Assembly (NCBI RefSeq): GCF_000429305.1
Contig: NZ_AUBP01000026.1
Span: 62,001-126,000, forward strand
Length of the DNA stretch: 64,000 nt
Direction: 5' to 3'
From: Desulfovibrio inopinatus DSM 10711
GTDB lineage: Bacteria; Desulfobacterota; Desulfovibrionia; Desulfovibrionales; Desulfovibrionaceae
Shown here: in pieces, positions 9,411-18,450 of the stretch
Position numbering within the stretch: position 1 is the stretch's first letter
Layout: each line of letters begins with the position of its first letter
The notes under the pieces: model-generated
The model's input: the letters and a program-made list of their open reading frames with translations, nothing else
Database searches by the model: none
Told to the model about the DNA's origin: nothing
Translations under genes and position numbers: made by a program

Positions 9411-12071
9411 CTATGGCACAATCTGCATGATATAAGGCTGATTTTCATCGAAGAAACGTTTCGCCGCATTGCGGACATCGACCGGCGTCAGTTTCTCGGC
9501 TTCTTCAATGACCTTCTGATTCCTGTCAACATCGAACCCGCGCCCCACCAATCGTGCGGCTTCTTCACTGCGACTCCGCAGACTTTGGTGATTGCGGTAG
9601 TAATCTCCGAGGAGAAGATTCTTGGCGCGTTCAATTTCTTCGGCAGGCAGGTCATTCTGCATGACGAATTGGACAACGTCGTCAAACCCGGCCATGGCCT
9701 GTGTCGCTTTCTCCGGTGAAGTCCCAATATAGAACGCGAGGAACCCACCCTCTTTGGCCTGCCACAACATCGCCGTTACCGTGTAGCCAAGTCCTTGTTT
9801 GTCTCGAAGCTCACGGAACAAAATCCCCCCCTGCCCAGCCAAAGCGGTTTTCAACAGTTTCAAAGCCGGGGTATCCGGACTTTCACTGCCTGGAACAGGA
9901 TAAATTTTCAGGATATGCGTCTGATTCCGATCCTGAAGCGTCAGTTTTTTCTCATGATTGTTGCTCCACTGAGGAGCCGTAAAAGCAAACGGCGTAACAT
10001 TCTCTTGGGCCGCGGCCAACTCACGAGCTAATGTCAATATTTCATCCTGATCAAATTGACCGCATACGGCCAACGCCCACGGCATACTCCGCTGTTTTTC
10101 CCAAAAAGAAACCAACTGCGCCGGCGTATATGCTTTTACTTCGTCCGGTATGCCTTGCCGGTAGTAACTGTAATGTCCGGATGCGAAGAGAAATGGAAAG
10201 AGCTGTCGAAATGCCAACCCCATGGGCTGGTCATTTTGCGACCGAATGGAAGCGAGCTGATTCTGAATGGATAATAGAACTTCCTTATCGACAAAGGCTG
10301 GATGCAACACCGTTGCTTTGAACTGATCCAAGACCTCCGACCCAAAGCGAGCCGGATATTTCGCTGTCACGGCAAACGAATCACGACCGTTGGACGCCCA
10401 AATGGCTGAAGCACGATCCGATAATAAGTCCTCAATCTCTGTTGCCGACCGGGTAGATGTCCCCCGCGTCAAAGCACGTGCAGCAAGGTCGGCAAGTCCC
10501 TGTGTTTTTTCATCCAGTAAAGCATCTCCACCATTGTACACCAGGGAGACAGCCGCATACGGCAAGGTGGGATCGGGCAAAAAGATGACGCGACGCCCCT
10601 GCCCTAAGTCCACGATTTCCTTGTGCGCCGTATCCTTTTGAACATGTGTTACACTCTGTTGTTTTTGAGGAATGGCTTGACGAACCGTATCTTCCATAGA
10701 CTGCGTCAAACTCGCCGTGTCGGCTCCATCCTTTGCCGGAACCAGAGCCGAAACAAAAAGCGCACTGGGACGAACATACGTCGTAATCAGCTTTTCCAGC
10801 TCAGCCCGATCGACATTCGCCAAATTGGTCAGGTAGTTGGCTTCTCCATTCGGCCCATAGCCAAAAAAACGGAAATAGCCGAGCTTCATCGTCAGTCCAC
10901 CCAGTGTTTCTTTGGCCGTAAATAAGGAATCTTCAATATTGAGCTTACCCCGATCAATTTCTTCCTGGGTGAAGCTGTCGGCCGACAAAGAAGATAATTC
11001 TGCAATAAGATCTTTCCAAAACGTCTCAAGGTTGGCTTCATCCAAGGTTGCATCAATATAGAGCAACCCTGCGCGCTCCAACGTCAACGATGACATGGAA
11101 ATCGAATCCACAAGACGTTTGTCATATTTGAACATACGATACAGCTTGGATGTACGGTCTCCACCAAGCAGTTGGGCCAGCAGCTCCAATCCGGCTTCAT
11201 TGGCGGTGTTCATTCCCGGGATGGGAAACACCGCATGCAGATAGACTTTGTTCCATTTACCTGCCTCCACAACAACCTTAGGGCCGACAGGCAAGCTTTC
11301 CGCGGCGATATGTGGTGGAGGAGTCTGCACATGCGTATTTTTCAGATCACCGAACACCTCTTGCGCAGTGGCAACGACATTCTCAGCCTTGATACGACCG
11401 CAAACGGCAAGAAGCATAGACTGCGGTTGGTAATGCTCCCGAATATATTGGCGCAAATCTTCGGGAGTGATGGCGGAAACCGAATCTTTGAAGCCGATGA
11501 TAGGCCATCCGTAAGTTGTCCCGGAAAAAACTTCCGATTGCAACGTCTTAAAAAGACGGTTGGACGGATTGTCTTCCCCCCGAGCAAGCTCGGACAGCAC
11601 CACTTGTTTTTCTCGCTCAAGTTCTTTGGGGTCGAACTTCGCTGAGAAAATCATGTCCTTGAAGACTTCCAACGGCAATTTCACATGTGCATCAGGGACG
11701 TCGGCAATAAACACGGTGTAATCGAAACTCGTTGCCGCATTCACGTCACCGCCAACACGCTCGATTTCTTGGGCAGCATCGCCGCCGTTACGGGTATTCG
11801 TCGGTTTGAACACCATATGTTCGAGCAAATGGCTGATACCAGCCTGTTTCGGCGTTTCAAACGCCGATCCCGTGTGAACAAATAATCGTACAGCAGCCAG
11901 CGGGAAGCGATCGTCTTCCATGACAACCACGGTCATACCATTTTCAAGAACAGTAACATGAACATCATCAGGTATTTGATCGGGAGCGGCCAGGGCGATA
12001 CTCTCCCCCAAGGGACTAAGTACTTGCAGCATAGCAAGAACCCCGATCAGGTGCAGAAAAAATCGTTTCAC
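9411..12071 (-). CDS. M16-family zinc metallopeptidase (insulinase/pitrilysin type)
   Basis: Probably a periplasmic two-domain processing protease, 886 residues, full length for fused M16 peptidases. An N-terminal signal peptide (hydrophobic residues 5-28 ending ALAAP) precedes the active half. Its inverted zinc motif HLLEH lies near residue 85, with downstream glutamates in the usual ELARGEDNPSNRLFK region. The second half (from about residue 480) is the inactive partner domain, with the R/Y-type substrate motif region GLGYTVTAMLW. It stands alone, convergent with the EamA gene and divergent from the ABC/SPFH pair. Confidence 0.93.
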   Translation of the reverse strand: MKRFFLHLIGVLAMLQVLSPLGESIALAAPDQIPDDVHVTVLENGMTVVVMEDDRFPLAAVRLFVHTGSAFETPKQAGISHLLEHMVFKPTNTRNGGDAAQEIERVGGDVNAATSFDYTVFIADVPDAHVKLPLEVFKDMIFSAKFDPKELEREKQVVLSELARGEDNPSNRLFKTLQSEVFSGTTYGWPIIGFKDSVSAITPEDLRQYIREHYQPQSMLLAVCGRIKAENVVATAQEVFGDLKNTHVQTPPPHIAAESLPVGPKVVVEAGKWNKVYLHAVFPIPGMNTANEAGLELLAQLLGGDRTSKLYRMFKYDKRLVDSISMSSLTLERAGLLYIDATLDEANLETFWKDLIAELSSLSADSFTQEEIDRGKLNIEDSLFTAKETLGGLTMKLGYFRFFGYGPNGEANYLTNLANVDRAELEKLITTYVRPSALFVSALVPAKDGADTASLTQSMEDTVRQAIPQKQQSVTHVQKDTAHKEIVDLGQGRRVIFLPDPTLPYAAVSLVYNGGDALLDEKTQGLADLAARALTRGTSTRSATEIEDLLSDRASAIWASNGRDSFAVTAKYPARFGSEVLDQFKATVLHPAFVDKEVLLSIQNQLASIRSQNDQPMGLAFRQLFPFLFASGHYSYYRQGIPDEVKAYTPAQLVSFWEKQRSMPWALAVCGQFDQDEILTLARELAAAQENVTPFAFTAPQWSNNHEKKLTLQDRNQTHILKIYPVPGSESPDTPALKLLKTALAGQGGILFRELRDKQGLGYTVTAMLWQAKEGGFLAFYIGTSPEKATQAMAGFDDVVQFVMQNDLPAEEIERAKNLLLGDYYRNHQSLRSRSEEAARLVGRGFDVDRNQKVIEEAEKLTPVDVRNAAKRFFDENQPYIMQIVP

Positions 12072-12460
12072 AATGCCTTCCTTTTGTTCTCGTCACAAAA
12101 GCTGGAGAAAAGAGAACGAAACCAAAGAACGCTCTTTTCCCACTGAAAAACCATGGAAAAAAAGACGCTCTCAACAATGAAACCCCCATCACCAGCATGC
12201 GTACCCGCCTTCTGTTTCGGTTTTCGAGAACACACGCAGTGTACGCGTTTCGATGCAGATAATAAAGCCAAGAGCCCGATGGTCAAGTCAGAACGATACG
12301 TTAACAGGCAGGCAACGCTTACAGGGAATACAAAAATGAGAGTTTCGGTTGTCGGATTGTCAAAAAAACAGTAAGAATCAGCATATTACTTTAGGGCCTT
12401 CGAACAAACGTTCCCATTTTGCCCCTTGCCAGTATCAAACCCCAGAGCCACAGGATGACC
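12072..12460. other. intergenic region between M16 peptidase and ABC exporter
   Basis: About 390 bases between divergent genes; both promoters must lie here. A few short A/T runs and a weak TTTTCC...GGAAAA dyad were seen. No RNA gene, strong operator or terminator was recognised. Confidence 0.6.
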
Positions 12461-14125
12461 ATGGACATCAAGACATCTGGCCTCTATCGTCTTATCGTCA
12501 AACAGGATAAACCAACCTGGGCACGTATTGTTTTTACGGCTGTTGCCGCCGGCTTACTCCAAGGCGGCATTGTGGTCATCATCAATACCGCGGCAACGAC
12601 CATCGGTGATACCGGACTCAACCTGCGCGCGCTTCTCATGTTTTTTCTCGTGTTAGGAGCCTACGCCCTCGCGAGTCATTATGCTGCCTCGCGAACAATT
12701 CGCCTCACGGAATCGGCCCTGTTTGCCACAACGGTAAGAATCGCGGAAAAACTCAGAAGCACGCGCCTTATCGCCTTTGAACGCCTGGGCAAAACACGCA
12801 TCTATACGACACTCCACACCAATACAGACATTATACTGGAGACTTCAAAAGGCCTCGCCCATGTCGCGGCTGGCTGCGTCATGATCGTGTTTTGCGGCGT
12901 GTATGCCGCGTTGCTCTCTCCACTGGCGCTTGGCGTAGTGGCACTATTCTATCTCTTCGGCATTCTGGTCTACACCATCAATCTCAGAAGCATCCAATCA
13001 CGACTTCGTGAAACCGAACACCGGGAACGTCGTTTCAAACATTTCTTTCAATATATTATCGAAGGATTCAAAGAACTGCGCATCACAAGCGCCATGACAA
13101 AGGACATCTTCGACAACCACATCCGCCCTGCCGCATCAACAGCCCTGGAAGAACGCATTCAGGTAGAGAACCAACTGAGCAGCAATACGGTCTTTGTCCA
13201 ATCCTTCTACTATCTGCTCGTCGCCTCCATGATATTCCTTCTGCCGCGTATCAGTTCCATAAGTCAGGTGAATGTCATCAAAATCGCCGCCATTGTCCTG
13301 TTTTCCTATGGTTCGGTGACGCGCATTGTGCAGTCCATTCCGCTCATCCTTAAAGCCGAGAAGGCCGTTGCCTCTCTGACCGACCTGGAAGAGGCTCTGG
13401 ACAATGCGCAGGTACAAGAAGCATCGGCTCGGCCTGGCCGATTTACCACACGCCCTTCGGAAGATCGGCATATCCGCTTGGAGAATGTGACATTCAGTTA
13501 TCCATCTCATATTGAGAACGAGCCCGGCCATTTCGCTCTCGGCCCCATCGCGTTGGACATCACTCCGGGAGAAATGCTCTTTATTGTGGGGGGAAATGGA
13601 ACAGGAAAAACAACGCTCCTGAAACTCATTGCCGGACTCTATGAGCCGAGTCAGGGCGAACTCTTCCTAGGAAAAACCAGCATTACAGACACCAACCGAG
13701 CCGATTATCGTAACTTGTTTTCCATAGTTTTTCCGGATTTCTACCTCTTTGACCGTTTTTATGGACAAGAGAGACTGGATGACGAACGCATTCATCAGGC
13801 GCTTGCATCCATGGGATTAACGGAGCATGTCACGTGGAGTGATGGCCGCTTCGGGGAGCTGGAACTCTCGGCAGGACAACGGAAACGACTTGCCATTGCC
13901 TGCGCTATCGTGCGTGAGGCCCCAATTCTGCTCTTCGATGAAGTTGCGGCCGATCTTGATCCCGTATTCCGTCAATTTTTCTATGAACAATTTTTGCCCG
14001 ATGCGCAAAAATCAGGGAAGACCATTATCGCCGTCTCACATGACGACGCCTATTTCCACGTGGCCGACCGCGTGGTCAAACTCGATGCCGGGCGCATCGT
14101 CCAACACCGGGGAAGACAATCATGA
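12461..14125 (+). CDS. cyclic peptide-type ABC exporter (PvdE/YojI-like)
   Basis: Fused membrane-plus-ATPase half transporter, 554 residues from ATG 12461. The start was chosen because AGGA lies 5 bases upstream; ATG 12455 or TTG 12419 are alternatives. Residues 1-330 hold about six membrane helices. The ATPase domain follows, with Walker A GGNGTGKTTLLKLIAGL near residue 390, signature LSAGQRKRLAIACAI, Walker B ILLFDEVAADLDP and H-loop AVSHDD. The short ATPase with an unusual LSAGQ signature matches exporters such as PvdE, SyrD and YojI. No peptide synthetase or precursor lies nearby, so the substrate is unknown. Its stop overlaps the start of the SPFH gene (ATGA). Confidence 0.85.
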   Translation: MDIKTSGLYRLIVKQDKPTWARIVFTAVAAGLLQGGIVVIINTAATTIGDTGLNLRALLMFFLVLGAYALASHYAASRTIRLTESALFATTVRIAEKLRSTRLIAFERLGKTRIYTTLHTNTDIILETSKGLAHVAAGCVMIVFCGVYAALLSPLALGVVALFYLFGILVYTINLRSIQSRLRETEHRERRFKHFFQYIIEGFKELRITSAMTKDIFDNHIRPAASTALEERIQVENQLSSNTVFVQSFYYLLVASMIFLLPRISSISQVNVIKIAAIVLFSYGSVTRIVQSIPLILKAEKAVASLTDLEEALDNAQVQEASARPGRFTTRPSEDRHIRLENVTFSYPSHIENEPGHFALGPIALDITPGEMLFIVGGNGTGKTTLLKLIAGLYEPSQGELFLGKTSITDTNRADYRNLFSIVFPDFYLFDRFYGQERLDDERIHQALASMGLTEHVTWSDGRFGELELSAGQRKRLAIACAIVREAPILLFDEVAADLDPVFRQFFYEQFLPDAQKSGKTIIAVSHDDAYFHVADRVVKLDAGRIVQHRGRQS

Positions 14126-14961
14126 ATCCATTGACTTTCTTTCGTCAGCACAAAATCATCAGTATTTCATTTGTGTTCGTCATGCTGTTCCTGTTTGTCT
14201 ACCTTTCACCGTTGATGTTCGTGTATATCTATCCGGGCCAAGCCGGCGTCTATTTTAATGCTTTGGCTCAAGAGCCGCTGGCCGACGACATTTATCGCGA
14301 AGGGCTCTACATGATTGCCCCGTGGAATAAGATGTATGTCTACACGGTGACCAAACAGAAGCGAACATTGCAAGTCGACGCGCTGACCAATAACGGCTTG
14401 TACGTCAGTATGAGCGTCTCCGCTATTTTTCATCCGCAGCCTGAAGGGTTGAAGGAGTTGGTTCGTCATATTGGTCCCAATTTTACGGACAATATTTTGG
14501 TGCCTGTCATTTATTCGGCAACACGCCAAGTGATAGGCAAATATCTCCCTGAAGCCCTCTACACGTCAGCACGCACAGAACTCCAGCGCGATATTCTGGC
14601 CGAAGCCAAGAAAGAACTGGACGGGCAACCGTTTGCCTTTGAAGACTTGGTTATTGAAAAACTTGAGCTTCCCAAAGCCATTAACGCCGCCATAGAAGAC
14701 AAACTCAAGCGACAGCAAGAAGCCTTGTCCTATCAGTATTTGCTTCAACTCGCCTCGGATGAGGCCAAACGCCGGCGCATTGAGGCCGAGGGCATCAAGC
14801 AATATCAAGAGATTGTCGGCAGCAACCTGAGCCCGAACTTGCTCCGCTGGCTGGAAATCAAAGCCATGTCCGACGTGTCGCGCTCCGACAACAGCAAAGT
14901 GGTTGTCATCGGTAGTCCGGAAAACATGCCTCTGGTTCTCGATGCGGGTGGAGGGAAATGA
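14122..14961 (+). CDS. SPFH/prohibitin-family membrane protein
   Basis: 279 residues. One N-terminal membrane helix (residues 12-33, SISFVFVMLFLFVYLSPLMF) is followed by an SPFH/band-7 domain (about 36-190) and a charged, helical C-terminal region rich in E, K and R (190-240), as in prohibitins and HflK/HflC. Such proteins form large membrane rings that organise microdomains or control proteases. The overlapping start with the ABC exporter implies coupled translation and a shared job, but none is established. It is not HflK or HflC, which are a pair and longer. Confidence 0.85.
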   Translation: MNPLTFFRQHKIISISFVFVMLFLFVYLSPLMFVYIYPGQAGVYFNALAQEPLADDIYREGLYMIAPWNKMYVYTVTKQKRTLQVDALTNNGLYVSMSVSAIFHPQPEGLKELVRHIGPNFTDNILVPVIYSATRQVIGKYLPEALYTSARTELQRDILAEAKKELDGQPFAFEDLVIEKLELPKAINAAIEDKLKRQQEALSYQYLLQLASDEAKRRRIEAEGIKQYQEIVGSNLSPNLLRWLEIKAMSDVSRSDNSKVVVIGSPENMPLVLDAGGGK

Positions 14962-14988
14962 GGGAAGGAAGAAGAATGCCTCCGGCGG

Positions 14989-15020
14989 ATCAAGAAACTT
15001 TTTGAAAAAAGTTTCTTGAT
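14989..15020 (+). terminator. hairpin after SPFH gene
   Basis: ATCAAGAAACTT (14989-15000) pairs with AAGTTTCTTGAT (15009-15020), and inner TTT/AAA pairs extend the stem. It begins 27 bases after the SPFH stop. The T run is inside the stem rather than after it. Confidence 0.55.
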
Positions 15021-15060
15021 AATCTTCAAAAACTTTAGCTGCTTAAGGATCATTTATAGG

Positions 15061-15141
15061 GTGTCGAGGTATTTATTGAACGGTGCAGAGTATTCACCAA
15101 GACGTGGTGGACACTCCACGTAACGTTACTTTCCTCGACAC
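15061..15141 (-). terminator. nested inverted repeats at the end of lpxA
   Basis: GTGTCGAGG (15061-15069) pairs with CCTCGACAC (15133-15141), and ACGTGG (15102-15107) pairs with CCACGT (15116-15121) inside it. The outer right arm lies within the last codons of lpxA. It may be a transcript-end structure; no T run was found. Confidence 0.35.
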
Positions 15142-15920
15142 ACCCCACGCGACGAGGTCCGCATAAACTCCATCAAATGGGCAATATGCGGGGACGGCGG
15201 AAAGTCTTCCAGTTGCTGCAACGCACTGGAATAGGTCAGGCCGGAACGAAAAAGCAGTCGCAAAGCGCGTTTGAGAAGACGTTTATCTTCATCGGAAAAT
15301 CCGGCGCGGTCCAGTCCGACACTGTTGAGCCCGACAACGCGTGTCGGCTGTCCTGCCACGGTCATATACGGGGGGGCATCCTGGATGGTTTTGGAATACC
15401 CACTGATGGTGGCGTTACGGCCCACTCGTACGAACTGATGCACCGAGGCAGCACCACCGATGTAAGCCCCTTCTCCTACGGTGACGAATCCTCCCAGATT
15501 GACCGCATTAACCAACGTAACATGGTCCTCCACCACACAATTGTGCCCAACGTGGCTGTGTGTCAGAAACGCACAATGGTTGCCGACAACGGTCCGCCCT
15601 TCTCCCTCGGGAGTAGCTGCATTGATGGTGACATATTCTCGAATCAAATTGTGGTCGCCAACAATGGTCTGCGTGGGTGCTCCAGCATAGTGTAAATCTT
15701 GCGGCCAACTGCCGATGACCGCACCAGCAAAAATATGATTGTGCATTCCAACGCGTGTATGCCCCTCGATGGAGACGCGTTCTTTGATGATGGTTCCTTC
15801 ACCAATTTCGACATCACCGGTGATAAGGGAAAACGGCCCAATGGTGACTTGGGGGCCAATCTCTGCCCGGTCGTCAACAATGGCGGTGTTGTGAATATGT
15901 GCGGTCTCATGAATGGACAT
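15126..15920 (-). CDS. lpxA: UDP-sugar 3-O/3-N-acyltransferase LpxA
   Basis: First acylation of lipid A synthesis: transfers a 3-hydroxyacyl chain from ACP to position 3 of the UDP-amino sugar. 264 residues. The left-handed beta-helix hexapeptide repeats fill residues 10-185, and the C-terminal helical domain follows. The catalytic histidine lies in the block LTHSHVGHNCVVED near residue 120; the IREYVTIN and QFVRVGRNA regions are also typical. A GAGGG site precedes ATG 15920. The start overlaps gnnB by 14 bases. Because of gnnA and gnnB upstream, the likely substrate is the 3-amino sugar, giving an amide rather than an ester chain; this is inferred from context. fabZ and lpxB are not adjacent. 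Confidence 0.93.
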   Translation of the reverse strand: MSIHETAHIHNTAIVDDRAEIGPQVTIGPFSLITGDVEIGEGTIIKERVSIEGHTRVGMHNHIFAGAVIGSWPQDLHYAGAPTQTIVGDHNLIREYVTINAATPEGEGRTVVGNHCAFLTHSHVGHNCVVEDHVTLVNAVNLGGFVTVGEGAYIGGAASVHQFVRVGRNATISGYSKTIQDAPPYMTVAGQPTRVVGLNSVGLDRAGFSDEDKRLLKRALRLLFRSGLTYSSALQQLEDFPPSPHIAHLMEFMRTSSRGVCRGK

Positions 15921-17037
15921 CGTTTCCCTCCCTCTTGGTCAACATGATTTCCCGTACAGTCCAAACTATACGGTCCACATCGTCATCCGTCAGTCCATGA
16001 TGAACGGGTAAGGCGAGAATGGAACGACTTACGCTCTCGGTCACCGGCAATGCCGTCGCCATCTGCTCGAACGCCGGTTGTTCATGGACGCCTTTGGGAT
16101 AATGAATAGCCGTCCCGATATGCCGTTCGGCCAATTGTGTGGCCAGCATATCGCGAGTGACCCCGGTCTGTGCTGCATCGACGCACACACAGAACTGATG
16201 CCATGCCGACTCCCCATGTGGGGATATGGTCTGCATGTGTAGCCCGGGAATGTCGCAAAGACCATCGTGGAGTCGAGACGCATTACGGCGTCGTTTGGCA
16301 AGCATGGCTTTAAGATGACCGAGCTGAACGCGCCCGATCGCCGCTTCCACCTCACTCATACGCTCGTTCAATCCACTCATGACGTGTTCATACCGTACAC
16401 GTTGCCCCTGATTGGCAAGGCAGCGAATACGCTCGGCAAGGGTTTCGTCCTGCGTCGTCACCATGCCCCCTTCTCCAGCCGTCCCCACATTTTTGGTGGG
16501 ATAGAACGAATAACAGCACAACCCGGACAAACTGCCGACATCCCGACCTCGGAAACGTGCACCATGCGCCTGCGCCGCATCCCAAATGATGTGCACACCA
16601 TGTGTCTCGGCAAATCGGCACACGACGTCGGCGTCACACGGATTACCAAAGAGATGAACCGGAATAATCGCTCGGGTTTGCGGAGTCAGCTTTTGAGCGG
16701 CATCGTCCATATCCATGAGGAACGTTTTCGGGTCAATATCACAGAATACGGGCCGACATCCGGCCCGAACTACCGCTCCGGCCGTCGCAAAGAAGGTCAA
16801 TCCGGGAACAAGCACTTCATCACCGGGTTGCAGCACGGCCAAACAGGACAACAGCAACGCGGCCGTACCACTGGCACAGGACACGGCATGACGTGCCCCC
16901 ACTGCCGCGGTAAATTCAGCTTCGAACGCTCGACACTCCTGACCGGCGCTCACCTGGCCGGAACGAAGAACGGCAACGGCGGCATCAATAGCATCGTCAC
17001 CAAACGTCACGTGTGCCGGAGCAAGATATTTTTCCAT
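15907..17037 (-). CDS. gnnB: DegT/DnrJ/EryC1/StrS aminotransferase, GnnB-like
   Basis: PLP-dependent sugar aminotransferase, 376 residues from ATG 17037 (AAGGA 10 bases upstream; an ATG at 17073 would overlap more deeply into the preceding gene). The family blocks are present: CASGTAALLLSCLAVLQPGDEVLVPG, WDAAQAHGA, and SFYPTKNVGTAGEGG containing the PLP lysine near residue 185. Between a Gfo/Idh/MocA dehydrogenase and LpxA, it fits GnnB, which aminates UDP-3-keto-GlcNAc with glutamate to make UDP-GlcNAc3N. The order gnnA-gnnB beside lpxA is the arrangement described in Acidithiobacillus ferrooxidans. Family is certain, exact substrate is inferred. Confidence 0.78.
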   Translation of the reverse strand: MEKYLAPAHVTFGDDAIDAAVAVLRSGQVSAGQECRAFEAEFTAAVGARHAVSCASGTAALLLSCLAVLQPGDEVLVPGLTFFATAGAVVRAGCRPVFCDIDPKTFLMDMDDAAQKLTPQTRAIIPVHLFGNPCDADVVCRFAETHGVHIIWDAAQAHGARFRGRDVGSLSGLCCYSFYPTKNVGTAGEGGMVTTQDETLAERIRCLANQGQRVRYEHVMSGLNERMSEVEAAIGRVQLGHLKAMLAKRRRNASRLHDGLCDIPGLHMQTISPHGESAWHQFCVCVDAAQTGVTRDMLATQLAERHIGTAIHYPKGVHEQPAFEQMATALPVTESVSRSILALPVHHGLTDDDVDRIVWTVREIMLTKREGNDVHS

Positions 17038-18094
17038 ACCGGTCCATTCCTTCACGTTTCTGTTGGTCCTCATTGCCCGTTAAGACCATGTGGACATCGC
17101 GCTGTATCATCTCGACAGAATCCGCCACATTGAGCAGCGCATTCATATCGTGCACCGGTATATCCCGCTCTCCGCTCATTGCGCCACGCACGCGAGACAA
17201 AAACAAATACATTTGCAAGGCATACAACTGCGGTTCCCAAGCAAACGAAGTTTTCCCCGCAGGCATATCGTAACGAGGGTGATGCAACTCCACAGAGGAA
17301 TCAATATCCGGCGTAATGGAAGCCAGAAAGCGCCCGTTCTCGCCATGGATTTCAACCCACTGGCTGAAGGTCTCTGACGTCATATCCGCGTGCAACGCGA
17401 GCGAAACGCCGGTTGACGTTGTGCCACGGACCAACACATCGTCCTCGACATCACTCTGTATGGTTTGTCCATCGCATATATATTCGGAATGCTCGTTTTT
17501 GGCATGCACAAGCTCGGTATCCGCGAGTCCACCCCAAAGCCAGTGTGCCAAATCAAGCATGTGGACAAGTTTCTCATAGACAGCCCCGCCCCCGAACGCA
17601 CACTGATACATCCAGGCACGTGGAGCACGGCCACCGATATGGAAACGCGCCGTGTGCAGCTTTCCGAGCGGATTGCGATGTTCATGGATAACACGATGCA
17701 ACCAGACAAAAGCCGGGACGAATCGGTAGAGATACCCCACTTGTAAAACACATTGCTGCGCGCGGGCTCGCTCGACCAACGTGACGGCTTCATCTCGTGT
17801 CCGGCAGAGCGGTTTTTCACAAAACACATGCACTCCGGCCGACAAAGCCTTATGAACAAGCGGAAAATGGCTGGATGTCGGTGTGCACACCATCAAGGCG
17901 TCACAGCTCCGCGCCAAAGCGTCGTCAAGATCATTCACCGTCGCAACATGGGCGTCCGCGGCCAACGCCGCCGCTCGGCTCCGATCCACATCAAACACCA
18001 TAATTTCCACATCGTGTCGCGAAGAAAAATATGCCACATGCCGCCGAGCCTGATTACCACAACCAGCAAAAGCGAGTCGAAAAGGTTGTGTCAT
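16997..18094 (-). CDS. gnnA: Gfo/Idh/MocA dehydrogenase, GnnA-like
   Basis: NAD-dependent sugar dehydrogenase, 365 residues from ATG 18094, which has AAAGGCG upstream and starts MTQPFRLAFAGCGNQARR; longer upstream reading is hydrophobic non-homologous sequence. The Rossmann GCGNQ motif lies near residue 10, CTPTSSHF near 75, and the family catalytic block CEKPLCRTRDEA near residue 97. In this setting it would oxidise C3 of UDP-GlcNAc to the keto sugar that GnnB aminates. Its end overlaps gnnB by 41 bases. WlbA-type dehydrogenases of O-antigen sugars are the main alternative. Confidence 0.75.
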   Translation of the reverse strand: MTQPFRLAFAGCGNQARRHVAYFSSRHDVEIMVFDVDRSRAAALAADAHVATVNDLDDALARSCDALMVCTPTSSHFPLVHKALSAGVHVFCEKPLCRTRDEAVTLVERARAQQCVLQVGYLYRFVPAFVWLHRVIHEHRNPLGKLHTARFHIGGRAPRAWMYQCAFGGGAVYEKLVHMLDLAHWLWGGLADTELVHAKNEHSEYICDGQTIQSDVEDDVLVRGTTSTGVSLALHADMTSETFSQWVEIHGENGRFLASITPDIDSSVELHHPRYDMPAGKTSFAWEPQLYALQMYLFLSRVRGAMSGERDIPVHDMNALLNVADSVEMIQRDVHMVLTGNEDQQKREGMDRYGKISCSGTRDVW

Positions 18095-18450
18095 GAAAAA
18101 CGCCTTTCTATAAAATGAGTTCAGATGAAACAATACAATGTGCCAGCATAGCATACAACCGCCGGACACGTCAGATACAAGAATACTTCTTGTAAAATTG
18201 AAGTTTTTTATGAAAAAGTATTTGGGGAGTGCCACAAATATTCCCCTCAAAACCCAACCAATATGGAGATGAAGATATTCCCCATGCCCTACAACGTTTT
18301 CATCTTGTATGCTCGTACTGACAACCAAGGCGCTTGAATCAACAATGTGGTTACACTTCTCAAAACCATGTACCAAAGAAAGACTGAAAGAAGGATAATG
18401 AAAGAGCAATACCGCAAGATCCCTCTTCCAACACAAGAAAGGAGCCTGTC
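18095..18450. other. intergenic region between gnnA and tupA
   Basis: About 356 AT-rich bases between divergent genes. A dyad TTGGGGA ... TCCCCTCAA is visible near 18220-18260. No convincing molybdenum-cofactor riboswitch or ModE site was recognised. Confidence 0.5.

Noticed and set aside
18095-18436. N-terminal extension of gnnA by 114 residues
   Set aside because: The extension has no homology to the family and ATG 18094 has a good ribosome site and the usual start motif.
18200-18450. Molybdenum-cofactor or tungsten riboswitch before tupA
   Set aside because: No recognisable conserved core was found; only a short dyad is visible.
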